A stretch of DNA of 64,000 nt from UBA5972 sp964567685 (GTDB lineage: Bacteria > Pseudomonadota > Alphaproteobacteria > Rhodobacterales > Rhodobacteraceae): assembly GCA_964567685.1 (NCBI GenBank), contig CAZMNO010000003.1:95345-159344 (forward strand), written 5' to 3'. Positions 51,444 through 60,671 of the stretch are shown piece after piece; position 1 is the first letter of the stretch; every line of letters begins with the position of its first letter. Under the pieces are notes generated by a model, which did no database searches, was not told the origin of the DNA, and was given only the letters and a program-made list of their open reading frames with translations. Made by a program: the position numbers and the translations under genes.

Positions 51444-51470
51444 AAAGCCGCCCGCGTGGCGGACGGCTTT
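51444..51470 (-). terminator. Bidirectional terminator between cytochrome c gene and yejA
   Basis: AAAGCCG-C-CCGC, loop GTG, GCGG-A-CGGCTTT forms an 11-bp stem with one mismatch. On the minus strand it is followed by TTTTTTG, so it ends the cytochrome c transcript before yejA. Confidence 0.85.
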
Positions 51471-51493
51471 GAATTCAGTCAGGCTGAGAACCG

Positions 51494-52015
51494 TCAGTTG
51501 CTGATTGTCTGCAGATAGGCAATCAGATTGGCGCGGTCGGTCGGTTTCTTCAAACCCTTGAAGGTCATCTTGGTGCCCGGCGCGTATTTTTTTGGTGAGG
51601 TTAGAAACGCATCAAGCGCCTCGATCGTCCAGTTTCCTTCCAGCCCGGTCAACGACCCGGTGTATTTAAATCCGGCAACCGCGGCGATATCGCTGTCGAC
51701 AATCGCAAAGAGCGACGGGCCTACACCGTTTTTGCCTTCTTCCAGCTTGTGGCAGGCTTTGCATTTGGAGAAGGCCTTTGCGCCTTTTTCCGTATCTGCT
51801 GCTGCAACCAGTTCGGCAACCGCCGGCGCTTCAGCCTCATCGGTTTCGGCATGGCTTTCCGTTTCGGTCTCAGACGCATGGGTTGCCTCAGCGTGCTCGC
51901 CATGCCCGGTTTCGGTTGAATAGATTGCGTCGCCGGCCATATTGATCAGCAGAAAGATCAATAATGCACCGCAGAGCGCGCCGCCAACTTTTGTCATGGT
52001 CATGGTGTCGAACAT
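51494..52015 (-). CDS. Membrane-anchored cytochrome c (class I)
   Basis: A 173-residue protein. An uncleaved N-terminal membrane helix (VGGALCGALLIFLLINMAGDAI, about 10-31) is joined to a class I cytochrome c domain by an Ala/Glu/His-rich linker (about 38-72). The haem site is CKACH (Cys85, Cys88, His89); the axial methionine is in GTKMTFKGL. The layout is that of cytochrome c-y/CycM, a tethered electron carrier from the bc1 complex to oxidases, which could serve the cbb3 oxidase. A terminator follows. It is divergent from pheA. Confidence 0.88.
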   Translation of the reverse strand: MFDTMTMTKVGGALCGALLIFLLINMAGDAIYSTETGHGEHAEATHASETETESHAETDEAEAPAVAELVAAADTEKGAKAFSKCKACHKLEEGKNGVGPSLFAIVDSDIAAVAGFKYTGSLTGLEGNWTIEALDAFLTSPKKYAPGTKMTFKGLKKPTDRANLIAYLQTISN

Positions 52016-52146
52016 GGCTTCCCTACTTTGTTGGGCGGGTTTTCCCCGCCATCCCTCTTTAAACTGCGCCTTTCTAAACGCTTCCCCTTGACAGTTGCAA
52101 GGTGTAGAAGCCGCGACCAAACGACTAAATGAACAGGGAAGTACAA

Positions 52147-53016
52147 ATGAGCATCGGCAAGGGTAAAATCTCGTTCCAGGGCGAGCCAGGGGCCTATTCG
52201 CATCAGGCCTGCCACGAAGCCATGCCCGATCATGTTGCCGTGCCCTGCGCTACTTTTGAAGACGCGATTGCGGCCTTGAAAAACGGTGTGACCGACCTCG
52301 CCATGCTGCCGGTTGAAAACTCGACCTATGGGCGGGTTGCCGACATTCACCACTTACTGCCGGAATCCGGTATTCACATCATCGGTGAAGCCTTCGTGCG
52401 GGTGCATATCAATCTTCTGGCGGTGAAAGGGGCAGCCATGGAAGATGTCCGCTCGGCGATGAGCCATACCGTATTGCTGGGCCAGTGCCGTGATTTTCTG
52501 AATGAACACAAGATCAAATCGGTGACCGGTGCCGATACAGCGGGTTCTGCCAAGCATATCGCCGAATTTGGCGATGTTTCACAGGCCGCTCTGGCCAGCG
52601 AACTGGCGGGCGAGATTTACGGGCTTGATGTGCTGGCCCGCCATATTGAGGATTATTCCAACAACACGACGCGCTTTCTGATCATGTCGCGCGATGCCAA
52701 TCACGACCGTCGTGCCGACGACATGATGACGACCTTCGTCTTTCGCGTGCGCAACATTCCGGCAGCACTTTACAAGGCCATGGGCGGGTTCGCCACGAAC
52801 GGCGTCAACATGGTCAAACTGGAAAGTTATATGGTCGGCGGATCATTTGCCGCCACCCAGTTTTATGCCGATATCGAAGGCCACCCGGATGATCCACATG
52901 TGAAGCTGGCGCTTGAAGAGCTTGAATATTTCACTTCGCGGATGGAGATTCTTGGCGTATATCCGGCTGACCCCAATCGGAAGATACTGGCGGCTCAGGC
53001 TGCTCAGGCTGATTGA
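52147..53016 (+). CDS. pheA: Prephenate dehydratase
   Basis: A 289-residue enzyme of phenylalanine synthesis. It has the catalytic domain from GKISFQGEPGAYSHQAC to the active-site TTRFLIMSRD, with LPVENSTYGRVADIHHLL, and a C-terminal ACT regulatory domain (TTFVFRVRNIPAALYKAMGGFATNGVNMVKLESY). There is no chorismate mutase domain. AGGGAAG before the ATG at 52147 decides this start over ATG 52129. It is convergent with, and slightly overlaps, the SRPBCC gene. Confidence 0.94.
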   Translation: MSIGKGKISFQGEPGAYSHQACHEAMPDHVAVPCATFEDAIAALKNGVTDLAMLPVENSTYGRVADIHHLLPESGIHIIGEAFVRVHINLLAVKGAAMEDVRSAMSHTVLLGQCRDFLNEHKIKSVTGADTAGSAKHIAEFGDVSQAALASELAGEIYGLDVLARHIEDYSNNTTRFLIMSRDANHDRRADDMMTTFVFRVRNIPAALYKAMGGFATNGVNMVKLESYMVGGSFAATQFYADIEGHPDDPHVKLALEELEYFTSRMEILGVYPADPNRKILAAQAAQAD

Positions 53017-53468
53017 ATCCGTTGCTCAAGATCGTGACCAAATCTATGCAGCCGCTCGCGAAAGCGCTTGTTGAGCCGGTTCTTGGTCAGCCGTGCTGAC
53101 TGCAGCACCAATCGCGCGGCGATGGATTTTGCCTGCACTTCAAAAGTGATCCGCGCTCGGGTTTCCTTGGCGGACAGCCTGATCAGTTCAATGCGCATGA
53201 CAGCGTCAAATCCATCGGCGACTGCACTGAAATTCAGGCTTTCCGGCGGATTGTAATCAATCAGTTCGATCGTCGCCTTGCGCCGCTTGCCGCGATACTC
53301 AAAGCGCGAATCCCAGATCATTCCCGGCCCGGGCGAGATCAGATCGTCGATCCTTGAAACTTCGGCTCCGGATTTTGTGGCGTATTTCTCGAACGCGTCA
53401 AAATCCGCAAATGCGGCAAAGATATCGTTCAGGCTTGCCTGAATTTCAGTCTTGCCAGAAAACTTCAT
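53004..53468 (-). CDS. SRPBCC (START-like) family protein
   Basis: A 154-residue soluble protein starting MKFSGKTEIQASLNDIFAAFADFDAFEKYA, the pattern of polyketide-cyclase/START-like domains that hold hydrophobic ligands. The C-terminus is basic and helical (RLTKNRLNKRFRERLHRFG). Ligand and role are unknown. The 3' end overlaps pheA by 13 bases. Confidence 0.8.
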   Translation of the reverse strand: MKFSGKTEIQASLNDIFAAFADFDAFEKYATKSGAEVSRIDDLISPGPGMIWDSRFEYRGKRRKATIELIDYNPPESLNFSAVADGFDAVMRIELIRLSAKETRARITFEVQAKSIAARLVLQSARLTKNRLNKRFRERLHRFGHDLEQRIQSA

Positions 53469-53511
53469 TTACTCTCGTACCACAAAAACCAACCGCTTGA
53501 CGTCATTAGCC

Positions 53512-54480
53512 TTAAGAAAGCGTGTCTGACAACCAATTCTTTATCAGGAAATGCGCAATTGCGCCTTTTCTGGCAGCGATCAGGGTGGAAGTACGGTTCG
53601 CCCAGGCTTCGGCGATCTCTTCGCGGGTGCACCAGAGCGCGTCTTCGATTTCGTTCGGGTCGATGGTGATTTCTTCGTTAACAGCATGCCCCCAGCAACC
53701 AATCATCAGAGAAGACGGGAACGGCCAGGGCTGGCTGGCAAGATAGCCGACCGGGCCAACCTTGATCGCCGTTTCCTCCCACACTTCGCGCCGCACCGCC
53801 GCTTCGATGGTTTCGCCGGGTTCCATGAATCCCGCCAGCAGCGAATACATCCCATCGGGCCAGCCGGGGGAGCGTCCGACCAGAACCTTGTTGCCATGGG
53901 TAATCAGCATGATCACTACGGGATCGGTTCGCGGAAAATGCTGCCGGTTGCAGGCCGGGCAACTGCGTTGCCACCCACCATCAGACAGGTCGGTCTTGGC
54001 CCCGCAATGCGCACAGAACCCATGCGTCCGATGCCAGGCAAAGACCCCGACGGACATTGCCGCAAGTTCGGCATCCTCGGCACTCAGCCGCGCCATGATC
54101 CGCCGCAATTCGGCAAAACGCTGGTGATCCGGCAAATCGGGGTGCAGCTGCTCGCTGACATCAACGAAACTGCCGAGATGGGATAAATCCGCCTCAGGAC
54201 CGGGCCAGCCCGAGATATCGCAGGCAAATACGGGTGCCCCGTCTTTCAGCCCCAGAAAGACAGGTGCATCAACCGCCGTGACAAAAACCGGATGCCCCGG
54301 CGGTAAAAACGCCAGTCGGTCGCTATCTTCACCCTCGATCAATGGTTTGGCGCGCCAGACCGGCAGCATTCTTGCGGCGGGGTCGGCCAGAAGCGCGGCC
54401 AGTTTTTCAGGTTTGTTTCGCAGTTCAGCGGCGCGATCAAAACCCGAACCGCCAAAGGTGACGCTTTCAGCGTTTCTCAC
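53512..54480 (-). CDS. nudC: NAD+ diphosphatase NudC
   Basis: A 322-residue Nudix hydrolase that cleaves NADH or removes NAD caps from RNA. The N-terminal domain is followed by a zinc ribbon (FCAHCGAKTDLS and RSCPACNRQHFPRTDP), then the Nudix box GFMEPGETIEAAVRREVWEETAIKVG, and the NudC-specific SQPWPFPSSLM. Confidence 0.94.
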   Translation of the reverse strand: MRNAESVTFGGSGFDRAAELRNKPEKLAALLADPAARMLPVWRAKPLIEGEDSDRLAFLPPGHPVFVTAVDAPVFLGLKDGAPVFACDISGWPGPEADLSHLGSFVDVSEQLHPDLPDHQRFAELRRIMARLSAEDAELAAMSVGVFAWHRTHGFCAHCGAKTDLSDGGWQRSCPACNRQHFPRTDPVVIMLITHGNKVLVGRSPGWPDGMYSLLAGFMEPGETIEAAVRREVWEETAIKVGPVGYLASQPWPFPSSLMIGCWGHAVNEEITIDPNEIEDALWCTREEIAEAWANRTSTLIAARKGAIAHFLIKNWLSDTLS

Positions 54481-54616
54481 AGTCCCGCCCCTGTGTGCCC
54501 TTCGGGCGGAGACAATTGTTGATGTCCTGCACGTTTCACACTACCATCCCCGTCAATGCCGCAAAAAGTCGGCTCAATAAAACAACGTCGAGCACAAGAC
54601 ACAACTATAAACAGGC

Positions 54617-55918
54617 ATGAAAAATCTGCTGAAAATCTGGATTCTGGTGGTCATCCTCTATGTGGCGGGTGCCGCGTCGATGGTATTCAAGATCTGGCCC
54701 GCTCCGGCTTTGCTGGAACTTTATCTATAGGTCGCTGACAACCGCTGGGAAACTCAGACGGTCGGCGAGCGGGTTTACAATGATCTCGGCATCACGCCAT
54801 ATCGCTTGCTGACCCGCGATGCGGGTGGCGCACCCAAGGGTGAAGGATTCAAGGAAATCACGATCCCACACGCCATGGAGCGTCGAGCCGCGCCGCATCT
54901 TTACATCTCGCCCGAGCGCAAGCCGCGCCTGACATTCATCTATGGTGTCTTTGATTTTGACGATGGCCTGCACGGCGCCATTCTGATCGATGAAAACGGC
55001 AAGGTGGCGCATCGCTGGCGGTTGATGGAAAACCCCGACAACCTTGAAAGCAAACCAAATATCCGGCTCTACCCGCATGGGGTTCAGGTGTATCCCGACG
55101 GCTCTGTCATCTTCATTTTCGATTTTGGCACCTCGATCAACAAGGTTGATGCCTGCAGCAATTACATCTGGTCGAATCCCGCCAACCGCGATTTCAATCA
55201 CTCACTGGCCCAGGATGCCGAGGGCATGATCTGGACCCCCGCCGGCCCACCGGACTGGTTTGACAGGATTGATCCCGCTAGCGGGGAAGTCATTCAATCG
55301 ATCTCAATGGCAGAGCTGGTCTGGGCCAATCCTGATCTCGGCATCTTTTCACCTCGCAGCGAACATTACGCGCAAGGCCGCCAGTGGCAGGGTGATCCTT
55401 TTCATGTCAACGATCTGGAGCCACTTCTGCCCGAAATGGCAGATGCCTTTCCGATGTTTGAAGTGGGCGACATGCTGGTCAGTTTCCGCGCCCTTAACCT
55501 GATTTTCGTGTTCGATCCGGATACTCTCAAGGTGAAATGGTGGCGTCAGGGGATATCCCAGCAACAGCACGATCCTGACTGGATGGCTGATGGCACGATC
55601 ATGATCTTTGACAACCGGTGGGATAATCCCCCCTCCAAGCTGATCAAGATCAACCCGGCAACCAATGAAGTCACCACAGTTCTTGATGGTGGCGACTATG
55701 ATTTCTTCACCATCAATCGCGGCAAGGCGCAGGAATATGAGGGTGATCTGATCGTCACCTCGTCAAAGCAGGGCCGCGTCTTTGAGGTCGACCCGACGGG
55801 TCAGGTGGTTTTTGATTTCGTCAATACCTATGACGACAGCGAAGGGTTGCGGGCGTTGGTGTCCGAGGCCATCGCGCTTCCCGTGGACTATTTTGAGGAG
55901 TTCCCAACATGCAACTAA
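54617..55918 (+). pseudogene. Arylsulfotransferase (ASST)-like gene interrupted by an in-frame TAG
   Basis: A frame from ATG 54617 gives a membrane anchor (KIWILVVILYVAGAASMVF...), then meets TAG at 54728-54730 after LLELYL, and continues open in the same frame to 55918 with no further stop. The rest (VADNRWETQTVGERVYND onward) is a beta-propeller-like ASST domain with HGVQVYPDGSVIFIFDFG, NRDFNHSLAQDAEGMIW and WMADGTIMIFDNR. Intact it would have about 433 residues. CAG to TAG is a one-base change. Either a recent nonsense mutation, a base error, or read-through; downstream in-frame starts would lose the anchor. Confidence 0.75.
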
Positions 55919-56130
55919 GACTTCTGAGCGCCGTTCTTGCCGTTAGCGCATTTGCCGGCCCGGCTTATCCCTATGTCGGCCCCGGCCTTGGCCTTGGGGC
56001 GATTGGCGTCATTGCAGGCCTGTTCCTGTCGCTGGTGCTGGCGTTTTTTGCTTTTGTCTGGATGCCGGTCAAACGCATGCTTTCGCGTGGCAAGGCCGAT
56101 GCCGGCGAGGCGACGGCGGATGAGAGCTGA
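55909..56130 (+). CDS. Small membrane protein with glycine-rich helix
   Basis: A 73-residue protein: a signal-like first segment (LLSAVLAVSAFAGPAYP), then YVGPGLGLGAIGVIAGLFLS and a membrane helix running into WMPVKRMLSRGK, with an acidic tail. Function unknown. It overlaps the 3' end of the ASST-like gene by ten bases and the next gene by eleven, so the four genes read as one operon. Confidence 0.7.
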   Translation: MQLRLLSAVLAVSAFAGPAYPYVGPGLGLGAIGVIAGLFLSLVLAFFAFVWMPVKRMLSRGKADAGEATADES

Positions 56131-56509
56131 CGCGGCGTTGCTGCTGGCACTGCCTGCAACACTGATCGCGGTCGAGCTGGTTTTCCGGCTGCGATTTCGT
56201 CAGGTACTGGGCACCTGGCTTGGCGTGATGCGAACGTCGGCCTCCCTGATGGGCGACAAAAGCCTGAGTGACGATGAAAAACAGGCGCGCATGGCCAAAG
56301 CCTCGGTCGCAACGCTGGGTGGGTCGCTCAAACTATTTGCCATCATCGTTCTTGCGCTTGCCGGATTTGTTTTGACCATCAGCGCGGGCGTTGCGCTGTT
56401 TCGGCTCGATACATCACTGCCAGAAACAATTATTCGAAGTGATCTCCATATCGCTTCGGTGATCACTGCAATCCTCTATATCTGGATCCGCCGCCGTGTC
56501 TTCGGCTGA
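56120..56509 (+). CDS. Small integral membrane protein
   Basis: A 129-residue protein with three hydrophobic segments (AALLLALPATLIAVELVF, LKLFAIIVLALAGFVLTISAGVALF, IASVITAILYIWIR) and a short cytoplasmic stretch DKSLSDDEKQARMAKAS between the first two. I do not recognise it. Overlaps with the preceding and following genes suggest it works with the sulfotransferase or the ASST-like protein. Confidence 0.7.
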   Translation: MRADAALLLALPATLIAVELVFRLRFRQVLGTWLGVMRTSASLMGDKSLSDDEKQARMAKASVATLGGSLKLFAIIVLALAGFVLTISAGVALFRLDTSLPETIIRSDLHIASVITAILYIWIRRRVFG

Positions 56510-57527
56510 TTACGGATTTTTCTCCCGCCTTCTGCACCGGGTTGCGCTTGGTTCCCCTGCCATTCTCAGGGCAACCATGCAGATGGAACAGAACAAATGG
56601 AAGAAAACGGAATTTGATGAAAGCGTGATCGCCCCGGTTTTCATCTGCGGATTGGCGCGTTCTGGTTCGACACTTTTACTGAACCGCCTCACTGCCACAA
56701 GCGCCTTCTCTACCTCGACCTATCGCCATATGCCGTTCGTTCTGGCCCCGAATATGTGGTCGGGGGCCTCCAAAGCGCATCGGAAAGCAAGCTCGGCCAC
56801 CGAGCGGGCACATGGCGACGGGATGTTGCACAGCTTTGACAGCGAAGAAGCGTTTGAAGAGGTTTTCTGGCGTGCAGTTACACCTTCATCGGCAGGATCT
56901 GAAACGATTGCGTGGAACAAAAAGGCCAGCGCCGATGATCTGGCGCAGTTCCGGCTTTTCATGACCAGTGTTGTCAAATCGGGCGCTGCGCCGCGCTATC
57001 TCTCCAAAAACAACAACAACACCACACGCATTCCTACATTGCTCAAATCGGCTGAAACCGCGCGAGTAGTCGTACCTTTCCGCAATCCGGTGGATTTCGC
57101 CGGATCAACGCTTTCTCAACACCACAAGTTTTTGGAAACACACAAGAAAAACCCCTTTGATGCGCAATATATGGCCTGGCTGGGCCATACCGAATTTGGC
57201 CCGAATTTCAAACCTTTCGCCGCCCCCGGTGTATCCGCCCCGGAAGAGGTCACGACTGATTTCCTGCTGCGCTACTGGAGCGCAGTCTATCGGGAGTTGC
57301 TGACGATTGAGAGCGAACGCGTGCAATTCTTTGACTATGATGCGTTTTGTGAGGAACCCGCGGCGCGGCTGGAAGCGCTGGGCGCATTCCTTGGTCTTGA
57401 TCCGGCTCCTGAGCCTCCTGATCACGTGCACAAGCCACATGCCTATGAGTCAGTTGAGATCGCGGAAAGCACGCGAGCGGAAGCGGAGCCGGTATATCAG
57501 GCGCTGAAAAAACGTGCTCTTAAATAG
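56496..57527 (+). CDS. PAPS-dependent sulfotransferase-like protein
   Basis: A 343-residue protein with the phosphosulfate loop FICGLARSGSTLLLNRL (about 49-65) and the second motif around ARVVVPFRNPVDFAGSTLSQH. Between them lies KNNNNTTRIPTLL, common in bacterial sulfotransferases of this type. The GTG at 56496 overlaps the preceding gene by 14 bases. It may sulfate an envelope glycan or lipid, with the upstream membrane proteins; substrate unknown. Confidence 0.8.
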   Translation: MSSADYGFFSRLLHRVALGSPAILRATMQMEQNKWKKTEFDESVIAPVFICGLARSGSTLLLNRLTATSAFSTSTYRHMPFVLAPNMWSGASKAHRKASSATERAHGDGMLHSFDSEEAFEEVFWRAVTPSSAGSETIAWNKKASADDLAQFRLFMTSVVKSGAAPRYLSKNNNNTTRIPTLLKSAETARVVVPFRNPVDFAGSTLSQHHKFLETHKKNPFDAQYMAWLGHTEFGPNFKPFAAPGVSAPEEVTTDFLLRYWSAVYRELLTIESERVQFFDYDAFCEEPAARLEALGAFLGLDPAPEPPDHVHKPHAYESVEIAESTRAEAEPVYQALKKRALK

Positions 57528-57723
57528 ACTGCGCGATTTGCTGGCTCTTAGGTATGCGCAACACTGAGATGTCACACGCGTTTGATTGGCGTAAAGTGCC
57601 AGAACACCGGCATTTGATCGCCCCGCACGCGTCGTCAATGCGCGGCCAGTTGCCAAAATCTGATATTGGCACAGTTTCACAAACCCTTGAACCCGCCGGC
57701 AAACCGGCTTAGATACGACTCTG

Positions 57724-57816
57724 AGAGGTTGGCGCGGGCAAGCGCCTCGCCAACCCGGTCAGATCCGGAAGGAAGCAGCCGTAACGAGTCCCGTTTGGGT
57801 CGTTGTCCAGCCTCTC
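57724..57816 (+). ncRNA. ffs: Signal recognition particle RNA (4.5S type)
   Basis: The conserved domain GGTCAGATCCGGAAGGAAG (from 57758) with AGCCGTAAC is unmistakable. The ends GAGAGGTTGG (57724-57733) and CCAGCCTCTC (57807-57816) pair to form the long stem, giving about 93 nt. A few Ts follow (ACCTTTT). This RNA binds Ffh and directs membrane-protein synthesis. It lies upstream of dnaX as in many alphaproteobacteria. Confidence 0.95.
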
Positions 57817-58312
57817 ACCTTTTCCAGAGATTGTCGGCCCCTTCCGCCCCCCAGGCGAACTGTGCCTCGCTTTCCACGGCACCGGGGCGGACGGTTCGCA
57901 GGCGTGCTACCGCTTCTTGAGGGTCTTCGCCACGCTCGGCCATCAGGCGCAAAAGCACCATGCCGGATCTTCCACGCCCGCCATAGCAATGGGCCAGTAC
58001 AGCGTCGCCCTGATCAAGCAAACCATGCGCTTCAGCGCGCAGAGCGGGCCAGTTCAAAGCAGCTTTGGGCGCGCCATAGTCGGGTATCGGAAAATGTGCC
58101 CAGCCGATATCGGCCTGTGCCAGCAACGCACCGAAATCCCCCATATTATGACGCTCCATTTCCAGCATTTCGGTCATCGAGATCACCAGCGAGGCCCCCC
58201 AACGCGCCGCAGCGGCCAGATCAGCCAAACCATCGCCATAGCGCCCCGGCAAGGGGCTGATGCCAAGGCGGGCACCATCGGTCAGGAGGATCGTTTCTAT
58301 CGTGAAAGCCAT
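57815..58312 (-). CDS. Small protein-tyrosine-phosphatase-like protein
   Basis: A 165-residue cytoplasmic protein with the C-x5-R loop HCYGGRGRSGMV (Cys109, Arg115) and a possible general acid in IPDYGAPK. This is the dual-specificity/atypical phosphatase pattern; substrate unknown. The start at 58312 gives a compact domain; an in-frame ATG at 58459 would run into dnaX. Its stop codon overlaps the last bases of the SRP RNA gene on the other strand. Confidence 0.8.
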   Translation of the reverse strand: MAFTIETILLTDGARLGISPLPGRYGDGLADLAAAARWGASLVISMTEMLEMERHNMGDFGALLAQADIGWAHFPIPDYGAPKAALNWPALRAEAHGLLDQGDAVLAHCYGGRGRSGMVLLRLMAERGEDPQEAVARLRTVRPGAVESEAQFAWGAEGADNLWKR

Positions 58313-58392
58313 GGTTTCAGCCTCTGTCGGGACTCGCCTTTTTTCAGCGCTGCCTATAGGTAATAGGATCAGGACAGGATCAGGCAAGTCAA

Positions 58393-60168
58393 ATGAGCGA
58401 TCAGGCAAAGAGCAAACCCGGATATCAGGTTCTGGCGCGCAAATACCGCCCGGCGACATTTGCCGATCTGATCGGCCAGGACGCGATGGTGCGGACGCTG
58501 GAAAACGCCTTCAAGGCTGACCGGATTGCCCATGCCTTTGTCATGACCGGGGTTCGTGGTGTTGGTAAGACAACGGCGGCGCGGATTATTGCCAAGGGGA
58601 TGAACTGCGTCGGGCCTGATGGCAACGGCGGTCCGACGATCAAGCCTTGCGGGGAGTGCGAACCCTGCAAAGCCATCGCCGAGGGCCGTCATGTCGATGT
58701 GATGGAGATGGACGCGGCCTCGCGCACCGGGGTTGGCGATATCCGTGAAATCATCGATTCGGTGCATTACCGGGCTGCTTCGGCGCGTTACAAGATCTAC
58801 ATCATCGACGAAGTGCATATGTTGTCGACCAACGCCTTCAATGCGCTTTTGAAAACGCTGGAAGAGCCACCTGAACATGTGAAATTCATCTTTGCGACGA
58901 CAGAGATTCGCAAGATCCCGGTGACCGTTTTGTCCCGCTGCCAGCGCTTTGACCTCAGGCGGATGGAACCCGAGGATACCATTGCCTATCTCGGCAAACT
59001 CGCCAGCCTTGAAAAGGTTGATATCGCCGAGGATGCGCTGGCCCTGATTACCCGCGCTGCCGAAGGCTCGATGCGCGATGCGATCTCGCTGCTGGATCAA
59101 GCGATTGCCCATGGGGCGGGCAAGACCAGCGCTGAAGAAGTGCGCGCGATGCTGGGGCTGGCAGATCGTGGGCGGGTGTTTGACCTGTTTGATCTGGTGA
59201 TGAAGGGCGATGCTGCCGCGGCCCTCAGCGAATTGTCGGCGCAATATGCGGATGGGGCCGATCCGATGGCGGTTCTGCGCGATCTGGCAGAGATCACCCA
59301 CTGGACCTCGGTGATCAAGATCACACCGGAAGCGGCCGAAGACCCGACGGTCAGCCCGGATGAGCGCGCCCGCGGGGTTGACATGGCGGCGCGCTTGCCG
59401 ATGCGTGCGCTCAGCCGCATGTGGCAGATGTTGTTGAAATCACTGGAAGAAGTCTCTGTAGCGCCGAATGCGATGATGGCAGCTGAAATGGCGATTATCC
59501 GCCTGACTCATGTCGCTGAACTGCCAAGCCCGGAAGAGCTGGTGCGCAGTCTGACGAAAAATCCGCCACAGCCGCCAAAAGGCGGTGGAGCCCGCACCTC
59601 TTCAACCGCACCTTCGAGTGATGCATCCGGCCCGCAATCGTCAGCGCCTGAAATGACGGGGGCCGGTGTTTCCGCCATAGCCGGTGGCGGCACCACTGCT
59701 TCAGCCGAACCTCTGCCCGGCGCGGCACTGGCGCGCTTTGCCCGGTTTGAGCAGGTGGTTGACCTTATTCGTGCTAATCGCGACGTGAAACTGCTGGTCG
59801 AAGTTGAGGACACGCTGCGACTAGCCCGCTACAGCCCTGGTCGGATCGAATTTGAAATGACCGAAAAGACGCCGAAAGATTTGGCGGCACGTCTGGCCGC
59901 ACGCCTGCAGAGCTGGACCGGGGTGCGTTGGGGGGTCAGCGTGGTCAGCGAAGGCGGTGGTGAAACCATTGCCGAAATTCGCGATGCGCATCGCGATGAT
60001 CTGCAGGGCAGGGCGCTGGTGCATCCAATGGTCGAAGCAGTAAAAAAGGCATTTCCAGAGGCGGTTATTCGTGAGGTTCGGTCGGTTGAAACCGACCCTT
60101 CCAACAATGTGGTGCCGATTGACCCGGATGCGCTGGATGAAAACTGGGATCCGTTTGAAGACGTGTGA
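58393..60168 (+). CDS. dnaX: DNA polymerase III subunits gamma/tau
   Basis: The 591-residue clamp-loader ATPase. P-loop GVRGVGKT (53-60), a zinc module with Cys residues from MNCVGPDG to CGECEPC, the DEVHMLS Walker B region, and the SRC motif LSRCQRFDLR. A flexible Pro/Ala/Ser-rich region (about 380-440) leads to the C-terminal tau part. I see no clear frameshift heptamer for making gamma. Confidence 0.95.
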   Translation: MSDQAKSKPGYQVLARKYRPATFADLIGQDAMVRTLENAFKADRIAHAFVMTGVRGVGKTTAARIIAKGMNCVGPDGNGGPTIKPCGECEPCKAIAEGRHVDVMEMDAASRTGVGDIREIIDSVHYRAASARYKIYIIDEVHMLSTNAFNALLKTLEEPPEHVKFIFATTEIRKIPVTVLSRCQRFDLRRMEPEDTIAYLGKLASLEKVDIAEDALALITRAAEGSMRDAISLLDQAIAHGAGKTSAEEVRAMLGLADRGRVFDLFDLVMKGDAAAALSELSAQYADGADPMAVLRDLAEITHWTSVIKITPEAAEDPTVSPDERARGVDMAARLPMRALSRMWQMLLKSLEEVSVAPNAMMAAEMAIIRLTHVAELPSPEELVRSLTKNPPQPPKGGGARTSSTAPSSDASGPQSSAPEMTGAGVSAIAGGGTTASAEPLPGAALARFARFEQVVDLIRANRDVKLLVEVEDTLRLARYSPGRIEFEMTEKTPKDLAARLAARLQSWTGVRWGVSVVSEGGGETIAEIRDAHRDDLQGRALVHPMVEAVKKAFPEAVIREVRSVETDPSNNVVPIDPDALDENWDPFEDV

Positions 60169-60223
60169 GGGGACACCCCGTGCTTGACCGGGCAGGGGGC
60201 GCTGCCCCCCTCGCAATTGCTCA

Positions 60224-60256
60224 CCCCCCCGGAGTAGTTTTGAAACAATGATGGGG
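60224..60256. repeat. Degenerate copy of the dispersed GAGTA-TTT element after dnaX
   Basis: CCCCCCGGAGTAGTTTTG followed by AAACAATGATGGGGG is flanked by complementary CCCCC and GGGGG. Its core GGAGTA-TTTTG--ACAATGA resembles the paired elements at 14285-14371. It sits between dnaX and ybaB. Confidence 0.35.
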
Positions 60257-60326
60257 GCTTTCGTGACGGGTTTTCTTGCTCTATGTCAGGGCGAGGGGCG
60301 GTTGGCCTGAGTAAAGGAGATATTGA

Positions 60327-60671
60327 ATGATTAAGGGTTTGGGTGGACTTGGCGATATGGCCAAGATCATGAAACAGGCACAGGAAATGCAGGGTAAGAT
60401 GGCCGAAGTGCAGGCCAACCTTGATAAGATCAATGTGGTCGGGCAGGCCGGGGCCGGAATGGTGGTGGCCACGACCACGGCCAAGGGCGGGCTGAAGGCG
60501 CTGGAAATAGATGCCTCCCTGCTTAATCCCGATGAAAAGGAAGTGGTTGAGGATCTGATCGTCGCGGCGATCAAGGATGCGCAGGCCAAGGCGGCTGAGG
60601 CGCATAAAGAGGAAATGAGCAAGCTGACCGAGGGGCTGAACCTGCCGCCGGGGATGAATTTGCCGCTTTGA
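60327..60671 (+). CDS. ybaB: YbaB/EbfC-family nucleoid-associated protein
   Basis: A 114-residue DNA-binding protein with the family pattern MAKIMKQAQEMQGKMAEVQ, AGAGMVVATTTAKGGLKALEID and EMSKLTEGLNLPPGM. It lies between dnaX and recR, its normal place, and its stop overlaps the recR start. Confidence 0.93.
   Translation: MIKGLGGLGDMAKIMKQAQEMQGKMAEVQANLDKINVVGQAGAGMVVATTTAKGGLKALEIDASLLNPDEKEVVEDLIVAAIKDAQAKAAEAHKEEMSKLTEGLNLPPGMNLPL

Noticed and set aside
58393..60168. Programmed frameshift in dnaX
   Set aside because: No A-rich slippery heptamer with a following stop in the -1 frame was found at the expected place.
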